Shown here: positions 12,715 to 22,918 of the stretch, one piece after another
How positions within the stretch are numbered: the stretch's first letter is position 1
How the letters are laid out: every line of letters begins with the position of its first letter
Source: Nigrospora sphaerica
Taxonomy: Eukaryota; Ascomycota; Sordariomycetes; Amphisphaeriales; Apiosporaceae
Direction: 5' to 3'
Length of the DNA stretch: 64,000 nt
Assembly (NCBI GenBank): GCA_018287875.1
Contig: JAGVVL010000018.1
Coordinates: forward strand, 3,667,616-3,731,615
Program-made: the position numbers and the translations under genes
The notes under the pieces: generated by a model
Seen by the model: only the letters and a program-made list of their open reading frames with translations
Told to the model about the DNA's origin: nothing
Database searches by the model: none

Positions 12715-14262
12715 ATGAATACAACCATCAGTTACCCGCCCGAAGGTTCTACCGCACAATTGGCCGCCACGTCGCTTTTGGCTGGGATGGTTCTGTCCGC
12801 GGCTTACGCACTTGTCTTTCTTCCTCTTTATTACCTGTTCGTGAGCCCATTGCGAGCATATCCAGGACCCAAACTATGGGCCGCGTCTCGGATTCCCCTA
12901 TTTCTTAGTCAGAGATCGGGATATCACTACACTAAGACACTCGAGCTTCACTGTCGATATGGCGAAATCGTACGCATTTCTCCCACCGAGCTGTCATACG
13001 TGCAACACAACGCCTGGAAGGAGATCATGGGCAGGAAAAAGGGCCAAGTAGAGAATGGGAAGGACCCTGTTCTGTACAAACTTTCGCGACAAAGCATTGT
13101 TGGCAGCGACTACGCGCTCCATTCGCAAACCAGACGGATCCTCAACCACAGCTTCTCGACCAAAAGCATGCTCGAGCAAGAGACACTTATCCAGAGTCAT
13201 GTCGACCTCTTTTTTGAACGGATGAAGACGAAGGCAGCCGCTAACGAAGCCGTGAACATTGTGGCTTGGTACAACTTTGTTACGTTTGACATCATCGGCG
13301 ATTTGGCGTTCGGCGAGTCCTTCCACTGCCTGGACAAAGGGCGTTTTCATCCGTGGGTGGCAAACATCTACAACACTATGAAATCGACCGCGTTGGCGTA
13401 TGCTGCGCGGAAGCTTGTGTACTACGTGGACGAGATCTTCATGGCCGTGAATCCTTCGGCAGTGCGAGCATTTAAGAGGCATCAAAACTTTACGTCATCG
13501 GAAGTGCAGAAGAGGCTACAGATTTCAAAGCCTCGGCCCGACTTTTTCGAAGCCATGCTTACCAGAGACGGTGGTGCGGGTGAGCGTCTATCGCTGAAGA
13601 GTATGGAGGCCATCAGTGGCTCGCTCGCCATCGCTGGCTCCGAGACGACGGCAACCGTGCTATCCTTCACAACCTATCTACTCTGTATGCACCCCGAGGT
13701 GCTGGCGCGGGTGCGGGCCGAGGTCGACGGCGCCTTCACGAGCGAGATCGAGATCAACTTTACCACCGTCGGCCACCTCAGTTACATGCTCGGAGTGCTG
13801 AATGAAGCCATGCGCATGTTCCCAGCGGCGGCCGAGGCGTTTGTGCGCATCACACCGCCCGAGGGCGCCGTCATCTGCGATCGCCCCGTCCCAGGAAACA
13901 CGACCGTGGGCATTCCGCAGTGGGCGGCGTACCACTATCCCGGAAACTTCGAGGCCGCCACTCGTTTCGTGCCGGAGCGCTGGCTCCCCGAGACGCCCTT
14001 CCCTAACGACCGCAAAGATATCTTCAACCCCTTCTCGTACGGGTCTCGTGACTGCATCGGCAAGAATCTCGCCTACAGCGAGATGCGCGTCCTCCTTGCC
14101 CGCATGCTCTTCTGCTTCGATATTGAGCTGGATCCCCGCAGCCTGGAGTGGTCGAAAAACATTACTTGTTATCTGTTCTGGCAGAAGCCGGACATGTACG
14201 TCCACCTTCGATCTCGTAACCGTGATGCCCCAGCCATGGTCGCCGCCGAGGCTACGGCATAG
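12715..14262 (+). CDS. Cytochrome P450 monooxygenase, microsomal class
   Basis: Heme-thiolate monooxygenase using O2 and electrons from NADPH-P450 reductase, probably hydroxylating a secondary metabolite or xenobiotic; substrate unknown. From the ATG at 12715 it is 515 aa, the usual fungal size, in one exon. An N-terminal hydrophobic anchor (about residues 12-42) is followed by a Pro-rich hinge (PLRAYPGPKLW). The I-helix oxygen-binding motif is AGSETTA (about 307), the K-helix ExxR is EAMR (about 364), the PERF-like motif is VPERW, and the heme loop is FSYGSRDCIG with the ligand Cys at about 447. It resembles the isotrichodermin C-15 hydroxylase-like group. In-frame ATGs at 12607 and 12667 would add residues before the anchor; 12715 gives the best P450 start. 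All key residues are present and there are no stops, so it should be active. Confidence 0.92.
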   Translation: MNTTISYPPEGSTAQLAATSLLAGMVLSAAYALVFLPLYYLFVSPLRAYPGPKLWAASRIPLFLSQRSGYHYTKTLELHCRYGEIVRISPTELSYVQHNAWKEIMGRKKGQVENGKDPVLYKLSRQSIVGSDYALHSQTRRILNHSFSTKSMLEQETLIQSHVDLFFERMKTKAAANEAVNIVAWYNFVTFDIIGDLAFGESFHCLDKGRFHPWVANIYNTMKSTALAYAARKLVYYVDEIFMAVNPSAVRAFKRHQNFTSSEVQKRLQISKPRPDFFEAMLTRDGGAGERLSLKSMEAISGSLAIAGSETTATVLSFTTYLLCMHPEVLARVRAEVDGAFTSEIEINFTTVGHLSYMLGVLNEAMRMFPAAAEAFVRITPPEGAVICDRPVPGNTTVGIPQWAAYHYPGNFEAATRFVPERWLPETPFPNDRKDIFNPFSYGSRDCIGKNLAYSEMRVLLARMLFCFDIELDPRSLEWSKNITCYLFWQKPDMYVHLRSRNRDAPAMVAAEATA

Positions 14263-15586
14263 ACTGCCCTAGTCCGGGTGACACCATCGGAAAATAAGAG
14301 AGCCTTGAAACACTTGAGGGCGTTGTTTCTATTATAATAGACACGTGATAGCTAAGGTGTGTGGCCTGGGCTTGCAGAACGGGTGGTCAGCGTGTTGGAG
14401 AGGGTGTTAATATCGCGCAACCGACGGGTGCCCTGTATCTACTAACTCTTTTCTCCTAACCCTAGTGTCTCAAATTGATGCAGCATTCATCTGTTAACCT
14501 TCTGCCTTCACTCTGCGGCTTTCACGCTCATGGAGTGACCCGCCGAGATCTCCGATCCCCTAATGTGCTACTCAGTAAGTAGACTGGTAGGTGATGATTA
14601 TTGACTTGCAACGGTCTTATCTGGCACCCACAATCAATGCGAGTCCGCTATTTACTGCCAATTCCATAACAAATGACGAACGGCGCCTTAACTTCAGGTT
14701 TTTTATTAAATAAGGAGGGGTTCTCTGTTTAAAAGGCGGTATTAGACTGCTACCTGAGTAGTGATGTAGGTCACGTGTTTAGGTTCTGGTGCGGAGCCGT
14801 GACAATATATTATAAACCAGCCATCGACGTCCGCGAACAGGCGGAAAGCTCTTTGGCCAAGTCGCCAACAGGGGGTGCATCAGTGTATGTATCCAGAGAT
14901 AGAAGAACAAAAAGAAAGACAAGGTGGGACTGGCAATAATATATCTTGACGGCCCGACTATTCTCCTCGACTCTCGTATGACCTCATCAGCTACCACTTA
15001 ACAACTCCATAACTGAATGACCACCGCCGATTTCCATCACATACACACACTCTTTCCTACCACCACACCGGCTGGCTCAACTTAACAAGCCCTAAGGCAG
15101 GCTCGCGGCTCACGGCTCGTCTTCGTATGGATGGATTCCTCGGCCAGGATTGCAGTATCGTCGCACTATATACAGATCTTTGCGAGAGTCTCTACAAACA
15201 CGTGTGGGCTCAATTTTTCGCAGGGCAAGCTCGACACAGAAACCGAGAACAATCATCCACAACGCAGAGGGCTACACTTTTGAACAGATGTGATGAGATT
15301 CCAGGTGGAGATTAATTGAAGGAGCGAGACAAGACTGGAACCAGAAAAGGGAGGGGTCTTGCTCTTGTATACATGAAGACGGAATGGCAAGAGCGACTCT
15401 GAAAATACATCGCCACGAGATAAGCAAGAAGAATTAGCAGAAGAACGATCAGAACAGCCCTGTGGATTTACCGTGCCCATCATATCAATCCAAGGGAGAA
15501 TGACATCAATACATGGAATTCTGGGCTGCGGGAAAAAGTCTGTTAGTACCACAAATGCCTTTGAGTGTGTTATGCCTGTCAGCTGG
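14263..15586. other. Intergenic between the convergent P450 and MFS genes
   Basis: Both flanking genes end here, so this is terminator space plus filler. No gene recognised. Small frames at 14779-14997 (-), 15127-15315 (+) and 15253-15552 (-) have no recognisable features. Confidence 0.4.
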
Positions 15587-17100
15587 CTAGTACACTGCTA
15601 TGAGCTTGGGATTGGTTGAAAACCGCGCGAAGGTAATTATCGCACCCCCCGCTAGTAGCGTAGCACCCGTCCATGCGGATAATGCCAGGTATCCCGAGTG
15701 AGCTAGAATCTGCCCGCTGATGGGTGTACCGACGAGCGAACTAAATCATATTGTAGTCAGCGTTGGTGTATTTGGATAAGGAGAACAGGAACTTACGTAA
15801 GGGAAAGGCAACCCATCAGGACGCCGACAGCAAGGCCCTGGGCATGTGGAGGAGCTAGCTTGCCCGCACACGCGTTTTGGAGAGCCATGACAGCCTAATG
15901 CACGTGTCAGTTAAAAGCCATGGGGAGACGAAGCGATATTGCGTTGAGAAGGAAACAGGGAGAGGTTGAGGGTCAATACTTACACCCGACGTGAATCCGT
16001 ATGCCAAACTCCACACAATCAGCCCAGCCAGACTTGTGGCCGCGGTCCATACGAAACCGACCACACCGGAGACAAGAGTGAATAGGATAAGGAGGTTATA
16101 GTGGCCACAACTATCAGCCAAGTAGCCCGGGATCACCCGGCCAAAGAACGAGGATGCGTTAACGGCGGATAAAAGATAGAAGGCAGTCGAGGTAGCCTGG
16201 CCCTGAGCAATGGCGTATTTAGATATGTAAAAGAGGGGCGTGAAAAGGCCGAGATAGGTTAAAGCAAGGCCCAGGATAAGGATAATGTAAGTTGGCTTTT
16301 TCATGAAAGCCGTTTTGCTCGGTATCTCCTTCTCCTCGGAGGCAGCTACTTCGGGAGTACTTGGTGGGTTGGCGGATTCCGGACCTTGTTCGTCAGCCTC
16401 AGCCGTGGGGCGTACTGGGGACAAAGGCGCTTGGACAGGCTCCCGGACGGCGAAACAAGCAAAGGCCAGCAGAGGCATCATGGTGAAGGCCACGGCACGA
16501 ATCGTCCAACCGAATCCAATGCTGCCATTGGCGAGCAGCCGCTGCAGCATGATAGGCCATACGATACCCCCGATGGAGGAACCGCCAATGGTCAAGCCCA
16601 TGGCCAGACCCCGACGATGGGGCATGTGGCGAAGAACGACGCCGAGCGGGGGGCAGAAGACGAGGGAGGCGCTGACGCCCAGAAGGAGGGATTGCGCCAG
16701 GATAAGCTGCCAGTACTGCGTGCACAACGAGGTCATGAACAATGCGAGCAGCAGTCCGACACTCCCGACACAAAGTGGTATGGTAGGCCCCATCCTGTCG
16801 ACAAGCACGCCCCCGAAGGGTGAGATGGCGTAGAGCAGAAAGATGGAGAGCGACCCGATCCATGAGATGTCCGACGGGGTTCGTCCGGGGAGGTAAGTCG
16901 AATAATACTGCTGGAAGACGCCAAAGGCGTTCGGAAAACCAACGGTACAAAAGAGGGCAACGCCTGCACCTGCCAGCGCCAGCCACGCACGGGCTCTACG
17001 TAGGTGGCTATTAGCAAGCAGACAAGGGAGGATTAGCCTGAGGTGTTTCCACTCACGTAGTTTTCGGGGCCTCCGTCATCATGGTCAGTTGCGGGTGCAT
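15587..17100 (-). CDS. MFS transporter, monocarboxylate-porter-like, four exons
   Basis: Proton-coupled or facilitative carrier of the fungal MCT-like MFS branch, expected in the plasma membrane. I assemble four exons: 17057-17100, 15984-17007, 15797-15894 and 15587-15740. Introns are 49, 89 and 56 nt with donors GTGAGT, GTAAGT and GTAAGT, and acceptors AATAG, ATTAG and TTTAG; phases fit and give 439 aa, normal for the family. Recognisable blocks are GFPNAFGVFQQYY (first membrane segment), PSDISWIGS, GVLVDRMGP (the loop 2-3 GxxxDRxG motif), a long charged central loop (about 16300-16430), and a C-terminal half with GVLMGCLSLTSLVGTPISG. All introns are small and canonical and there are no stops. 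It is divergent from the Zn2Cys6 regulator, a frequent pairing in which the regulator controls the carrier. Confidence 0.88.
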
Positions 17101-17583
17101 CAACAACAGTCGGGCACTACAGCGATGGGGCCTGGGCTCTGAACTCAAAATCGACATGGAACGAAGGGGAATCAGTGCTTTTTATAAACTGCATGAAGAT
17201 AACAAATGGCTCCGGGGCCTGTCCGTCGTTGACCTGGGGCGAGAATGAGAATGGCTGAACGGCCGGACCGCACCGTCCCCTTTCGCGGGGCCGCGGATCA
17301 TCCGTCGTCCTTATAGTCTGCACGTACTGCACGTATTGTTTTCCGAAGGCCAGGGTCCGGCAGAAATAGCGCCAGGAGCTGTGAGAAGAGACTGGTCACA
17401 TGACCGATTGGTCCAGGGGTGGAGACCGTTTCGTAGCGTCCGCGGATCCGCCGCGGAGAATCCGCGGGGTTTCCCGCCTCCCCATGCCCGATTTTGCCAC
17501 CTTTCCTCCCACATCAACCCTCCCGGCCCGGATTATCCATTGTGAGACCTCTCACGCGACGGCCACCCTCACGGTGCCTGTTG
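17101..17583. promoter_or_regulatory. Bidirectional promoter with clustered CCGCGG motifs
   Basis: The 483 bp between the MFS and regulator start codons must carry both promoters. CCGCGG occurs at about 17291, 17440, 17451 and 17462; the last three are packed in 29 bp (17439-17467). CGG/CCG triplets in inverted or everted pairs are the usual targets of Zn2Cys6 proteins, so this could be an autoregulatory site for the neighbouring factor. That link is inference. An alternative ATG for the regulator at 17494 falls inside this interval. Confidence 0.5.
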
Positions 17584-19833
17584 ATGGACCCAGGAATGAA
17601 ACGGAAGGCCGACAGCGCGTCGGCCGTGGCGCACCCGGCCCGACGGCAGCCGCAAACCGCATGTGATTCCTGCCGCCAGAAGAAGATAAAATGCGACAGG
17701 GCCCAGCCGTGTTCCAACTGCCGCGTCCGCGCCTTGGCCTGCAGCGTTTCCTCGCCGACGCCTTCCCTGGCCCCCGTGCCGCCCGCCGATGACCTGGGGC
17801 CTGGGGCCCCCATTTCCACCATTCTAGAGCGCCTTGCCGCGCTCGAGCACGCAGTATTTCAAAGCCCCTCAGCGGGTGATGCGAATGCCGGCCGCCGTCG
17901 AAACCCCCCTTCCAACACGGCGCTGGCCTCGGGGCGAGCGTGTGCAGACGACCAGACCGCCAGATTTCTCGATATGGCGTACGACAGGGCCCAGAGTGCA
18001 AGCGCCAAGGACGGGCATCGGCGTCTGGACATTCGTGTCGCCAAGACTTACCAAGACTCCGTAAGTATGTCGCGTCCCGGTCAGGTTGCACAACAGGGTC
18101 CAGTCTGGCTGGTCCCCCAAAAGGAGGCCATAGCCATGGTTCATGACTTCGTTGAGAATGCCTACCATTTGATGCCTATTGTGCACATCGCCTCAGCATG
18201 GTCCGTTATCGATCATGTTTATTCCACGTTGAGCCTCGACCGTGTTAACGAGGTTGATCCGGCCCATATCGCCTTTATCCTTGCTTTCTGTTCTGCCTGT
18301 GCCTTTTTCTGGAGCGGCGCCGTGCCCTGTCAGCATAGGTTCGAGACAGACCAGGCGGCCATCGATGCGTCGCTTGTCTGGAGAATATCGGCGCTGGTGT
18401 CGCTCGAAGAGGCTCAGAGGGCCGAGTCACAATCTCTCGAAGGCGCCCAGGCCTATGCCATTCTTGCCTATCTGGCCTACAACATCGACGGCCCATCTAC
18501 ACGATTCTATCGCCTGCACACTTGCTCCGTTACTACCTGCCGCGAGTTAGGTATCCACCTGGTTGATAGACCTGGCCGCGAACCGACAGACGACGATGCT
18601 ACTCGGGAGGTGAAGAGACGGCTGTGGTGGCATGTCACCGCCACCGACTGGATGCTGGGCCTAAACGGCGGGCCCTTGGACGGGACCTACACTGTCCATC
18701 CCCATCAGATGAACGTTAAGTTGCCTCGAAACCTGAACGATGACGACCTTTCTTTCGGCTCCGAAGCTCTGGCCTCCCCGTTGCATATCGCAACCCAGGC
18801 AAGTTCCTTCCTGCAGGCCATCCGTCTCGCTGAAATCTGCCGTGCCGTTATCGACGCGCAAAGCTTCGACGACGACGTCGCCGACATGGCGTACAACGAG
18901 CGCGTGCTTGCCCTCGACAAGCTTTTCGAGAACGCCATTGCCAACTTCCCTCCTCCATTGGCCTTGGATGCTCCAGTTCCGGAAGGGGCTCCCAGATTTC
19001 TGTGCCTACAGCGAGCCAGCCTTCATCTGGGCTTTCATTCCCGGCGAGCGCGCCTACATCGACCTTTCCTGTTGTGCAAGGACTCTAACGGCCAGCACGG
19101 TACCAAGTATCCTGTCTCCAGGCAGATCTGTGTACGCTCGGCTCAAATAGTGTTGGACGTTTCGATGTCGTTACTAGAGCACTCGCTGTCGAAGAGGCCC
19201 TCAGAGTCACGGCGCCGCCAGACCCTTCACCATCCTCAACACGAGAAATGCCCGGGCTCTCCAGTCCATCGTCTCGGCGTCGTGATCAACCATTTGTTCT
19301 GGTCCTGTGCCATCCTCGCGTTCGAGTCCAGCTTACGGGTGAACTCGGACGGCAATGGCAACCCAATGGGAACAAGCGCAGACGGTGATCTGGACGGTAT
19401 GCTGATCCATGCTTGTCGCTTACTGGCAGCTGCGTATGACGAATACACTGTCGCTTCCGATATCGTGCGGGGTATGAGGGCCGTCTTCACGAGATACCAC
19501 ATCCGCGGCGCCACGGGAAATCATGCGGCCCCGGACAACCAAAGAGACCAAATCAGTAACAATGCTGTCACTTCCACCGAAGCCCCTACAACAGGCTTAT
19601 CCTTGTATTCCGGGGTTGCAACACAACAGCAAATACAACAGCAAGTCGAGGTTACCTGGCCTGAGATCCTCTGTACTGCTATGATGGATGAGAACAAAAT
19701 GATCGGCGAGGCTGGGCTGGAGACCGGCAACACACTTGACCTTGAAAAAGCTTTGGATGATTTCGTCTTAACCGATGTGTACGACAGTTGGGACCAGATC
19801 ATCACTAGGTTAGGCTCGTATGGTGGCTTCTGA
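17584..19833 (+). CDS. Zn2Cys6 (Gal4-type) transcription factor with fungal-specific domain
   Basis: Nuclear DNA-binding regulator. From the ATG at 17584 it is 749 aa in one exon; an ATG at 17494 would add 30 residues, but the zinc cluster near the N-terminus favours 17584. The binuclear cluster is C-x2-C-x6-C-x5-C-x2-C-x6-C at about residues 27-53, with the basic segment RQKKIK. The middle carries the fungal-specific transcription-factor region (YHLMPIVHIASAW; RLHTCSVTTCRELGIHLV; then REVKRRLWWHVTATDWMLG). The tail is Gln-rich near 19620-19650 and ends in an acidic stretch that may activate. A strong donor-like GTAAGT at 18061 with an acceptor-like CAACAG at 18091-18096 would excise only 36 nt in frame; I treat it as coding. 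It probably regulates the adjacent MFS gene and perhaps the P450 and ABC genes. Confidence 0.9.
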   Translation: MDPGMKRKADSASAVAHPARRQPQTACDSCRQKKIKCDRAQPCSNCRVRALACSVSSPTPSLAPVPPADDLGPGAPISTILERLAALEHAVFQSPSAGDANAGRRRNPPSNTALASGRACADDQTARFLDMAYDRAQSASAKDGHRRLDIRVAKTYQDSVSMSRPGQVAQQGPVWLVPQKEAIAMVHDFVENAYHLMPIVHIASAWSVIDHVYSTLSLDRVNEVDPAHIAFILAFCSACAFFWSGAVPCQHRFETDQAAIDASLVWRISALVSLEEAQRAESQSLEGAQAYAILAYLAYNIDGPSTRFYRLHTCSVTTCRELGIHLVDRPGREPTDDDATREVKRRLWWHVTATDWMLGLNGGPLDGTYTVHPHQMNVKLPRNLNDDDLSFGSEALASPLHIATQASSFLQAIRLAEICRAVIDAQSFDDDVADMAYNERVLALDKLFENAIANFPPPLALDAPVPEGAPRFLCLQRASLHLGFHSRRARLHRPFLLCKDSNGQHGTKYPVSRQICVRSAQIVLDVSMSLLEHSLSKRPSESRRRQTLHHPQHEKCPGSPVHRLGVVINHLFWSCAILAFESSLRVNSDGNGNPMGTSADGDLDGMLIHACRLLAAAYDEYTVASDIVRGMRAVFTRYHIRGATGNHAAPDNQRDQISNNAVTSTEAPTTGLSLYSGVATQQQIQQQVEVTWPEILCTAMMDENKMIGEAGLETGNTLDLEKALDDFVLTDVYDSWDQIITRLGSYGGF

Positions 19834-20581
19834 GCTTCATTCCTGCCGCCGATAAAGGTACATTCAAATCTCACCGAACTGCCACACTCGATGAAGAGAC
19901 TACTTGCTCAAACCTAGTCCAAAGCTAGACAGAGCTCGCTAGGTTGATCGTCTATGTTAGGCAAGACCTAGCCCGAAGCAGCCCGCAGGTGAGTACAATA
20001 CCCCTCCCCTTATAAGAACCGGGTCCGATACGGCCAAAGAGTCCGTCAATACCGTAGAACCCCGAAACCGCATTTGGGCGATAAGAAAGAAAGTAAGAAA
20101 GAGGTCCTGGGAAGACAAGGTTGCCTCGGCCCGGTTGGGCTGAGGGATTTTCCGCCGGGAAACACAGTAAACGCCTGGAAAGGACAGGCTCAGGGTAAAC
20201 CTTCTTGAGTGGGCCTGGCCAGGTATGCCGGGGGGGTGCGGGAACCGTACGAGGGCTGCATTCAAGCAACATACGACCATGAGACGTTGCAGCCGTGGTC
20301 GGTAGCTTAGCGAAGCCACGTGTCCCGATTCGACCTAGCAAACCAAAATACGGGAGACGGGAAAATCAGAGCTCGGCGCGTCCCACTTTGCCTTGACGCG
20401 CCTTGCGAGTCATGCTATACTATACTATGGAGTTCCAGATCCTTGCTTGTGGGGTAAAACAAAGAACGTACTGGACCCTAGGGTGCGGTTAAATAACCAC
20501 CTAGTTATATATCTCGTCATCACTAATATTAGTCTTCTAATCTAGTCAGCTTAGTGCTCTATAAATATAGTGATGAGAGTG
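19834..20581. other. Intergenic; possible repeat
   Basis: Terminator side of the regulator gene. From about 19954 a segment starting TGTTAGGCAAG with overlapping reverse-strand frames (19952-20341) looks repeat-derived, but I found no second copy or clear partner end here. The A/T-rich part near 20480-20580 leads to the solo LTR. Confidence 0.35.
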
Positions 20582-21164
20582 TGTTGGAAGTGGTGGTTCG
20601 ATCAGAAGAGGAAGCAACCCTTTATAAGGGCTCTTTCGATCTCGGAGGTCGTTTCTTATAGGTAAAGAAACACGGAAGAATAAGGAACTTCTCTTCAAGA
20701 GGAACGAGAGTGTATTTCGTGTGCTTTGCTTGCTTGCTTGCTTCTGGACAGACTAGATACACAGAGAGGGGAGATTCAGCCTTTACTTATACCCGTTAAA
20801 CCCTTATCCTCTTAGTAATATAAAGAAGAGGACGCGTAAGTGATTGCGTAAGTGATTACATGGCTTAGAAGCATATGGAACCTTATAGAGGTTCGTGGAG
20901 CCTCATGAGGGCTCGTGGGAGCTTCAGGGAGCCACGTAGAAACTCGTGGAAACTCGTGGAAACTTGCAGAAGCTTCCGCATGGCGTACGCCACGCTTGTG
21001 GGTAAAGCGGGCCATGCTTGCGGGTAAGCTGGCCCGTGCTCCAGGGTAGGCTGGCCCGAGCTTTAGGATAGGCTCGGTTAAAGGACTAGCTTTCCGTTAA
21101 GTGCATACATAGCTTAGTCCGTAGTGACAGAGAACGGTATAGGATAAGTCCTATACCTGCAACA
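20582..21164 (-). mobile_element. Ty1/copia solo LTR (reverse orientation) with 5-bp TSD
   Basis: 583 bp with ends TGTTGGAAG...CTGCAACA, matching in reverse the LTRs of the complete copia element at 54541-60408. It is flanked on both sides by GAGTG (20577-20581 and 21165-21169), a perfect 5-bp target-site duplication. No internal region remains, so it is the product of LTR-LTR recombination. Confidence 0.9.
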
Positions 21165-21375
21165 GAGTGGGATCGGTGCGCGTAAATAATGACCCCGAAA
21201 GAATATAACCTACTGCTTCCGGGTTCGAGTCCTGTTAATGGTAAAAGAAATCTGTCGCATATAAGGCGCAGTTACTGCAGGACAATCAACGGGTCCGCTT
21301 TTTATGCCACAAAATCCTAAAGTGAAAGTTTCCTACGATAGACAGGTATAAAAGGCTCGCCTATAGCGCATTAAA
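21165..21375. other. Short spacer with a tRNA B-box-like word
   Basis: Unassigned sequence that was contiguous with 27639 onward before LINE copy C inserted. Around 21222-21234 it has GGGTTCGAGTCC, matching the RNA polymerase III B-box (T-arm) consensus. I could not build a full tRNA, so it may be a tRNA relic, a SINE piece or chance. Confidence 0.3.
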
Positions 21376-21535
21376 TAATTCGGCTATTATATTATTATTA
21401 TTGTTCTTACACCTAGCGACCTATCTAGGCCATGAGGACCCCCCGCGCATCTTAGCCTAGGAAAACCGTTCCGGGCTGACGTCCGGCCGGGTGAAAAACC
21501 TAGGTTCCGCTGCGTCGCACCGCTTCTATCTGCTC

Positions 21536-22909
21536 ACAGACGACACAAACCTCGTGGGCTTCGGCTTAAACCCAGAGCAGACCTGCGAGCGGCTGGAAGC
21601 CGCTCATAGGGTCTGCAAAGAATGGGCAGTTAGCCACGGCATGACCTTTGCAGTCCAGAAATATCACCTAGTCCACTTCTCTCGAAGACGGAAAGGTCCG
21701 GACATAAAGATAGCCTTAGAAGGTCACGAAATCGAACCAGAAGACTCCTGCCGCGTCCTTAGCATCCAAGTGGATAGACGTCTCCGCTGGGACGTCTATA
21801 TCCAGTCGATATCGAAGAAGATGGCGACGCAGGTCTATGCTCTAGACCGGATAGCCGGCTCGATATAGGGCGCGTCTCTCTAGCGAGCCCGCCAAGTCTA
21901 TACAGCCGTTGTACAGTCTGCAATAGGCTATAGAGCTTCAGAGTGGCACCGCCAGATCTCGAAAAATAGAGCTAAGGCACTTAACGACATCTAAACAGAG
22001 TGCCTCCGAAAGGTCACAGGAGCTTTCAAAGCCACGGCCACCGCAGTACTAGAAACGGAAGCTTATGTGTCCCCCTTAAACACGTGGCTCAATAGAAGGG
22101 TGGCGGCATCGGAAGAGAGGCTCCAACAGCCGCGTATCGCATCACTCATCCAAGCGAGATGCGATAGCGCAGCTAGATAGATCCTAACAAGACCGACTCG
22201 CCGGCGTAGACCGAAAGGCCCCGACGCTCCCGATCGTAAGAGGTGGCTAAACGAATGGCTAGCTGGAGACTCAGCATATAAAGCTGAGGAGAGAGACTGG
22301 CTTTAAAGATAGCAACAAGCGCAGCAAAATCGAACAGCACGAACCCCAGCAGTAACTAAGATGCCGCCAGATAAGCAAGTCCTTAAGCTCTATAAGGGAC
22401 TCCATAAGGCCGAGAGCTCTATCCTTATCTAAGCGAGGACTGGTAAGATTAGGCTGCGAGACTTCCTTTTTAAGCGTAGGGTCCCAGGCTTCGACAGCCC
22501 CTGGTGCGTCTGCAGTCAGGGTAGGGAGACCGTCCGGTATATCCTCGTTTTCTGCCCACGCGAAAGAGAAAGACGAGAGCATCTCGTCCAAGCTCTAGGA
22601 GGACCGATAGACACGGACAGGATGCTCGACACCCCAGGAAAAGCAGGAATTATCGCAAGATGGCTACTCCGCTCCGGAAGGCTGGACATGTTCCAGCTAG
22701 CGAATCAACTTATCAGCTAGGAAGCGGGCGCGCTAAGCCCGATCTCGGTATGGCAGGCCAAAGAGTAGATAGAAGCGGTACGACGCAGCGGAACCTAGGG
22801 TTTTCACCCGGCCGGACGTTAGCCCGGAACGGTTTTCCTAGGCTAAGATGCGCAGGGGGTCCTTATGGCCTAAATAGGTCGCTAGGTGTAAGAATAATAA
22901 TAATAATAA
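21536..22909 (+). mobile_element. Tad-like LINE, copy B: 5'-truncated, nested in copy C
   Basis: 1.37 kb that starts inside the reverse transcriptase catalytic box (ADDTNL) and ends in an (AAT)n tail at 22893-22909. It lies in copy C, with the target word tatctgctc repeated at 21527-21535 and 22910-22918 (9-bp duplication). The ORF2 tail carries TAG stops where copy D has TGG or CAG (for example near 21868 and 21880). It is a dead copy. Confidence 0.88.
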
Positions 22910-22918
22910 TATCTGCTC

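Noticed and set aside
18061..18096. Possible 36-nt intron in the Zn2Cys6 gene (GTAAGT...CAACAG)
   Set aside because: Shorter than usual fungal introns and the reading frame stays open through it.
19952..20341. Overlapping minus-strand frames of about 120-130 codons
   Set aside because: Two frames open at once in GC-rich repeat-like sequence; no recognisable motif.
21393..21535. Separate inverted LINE 3' fragment next to copy B
   Set aside because: The duplications show it is the tail of copy C, split off by the nested insertion of copy B.
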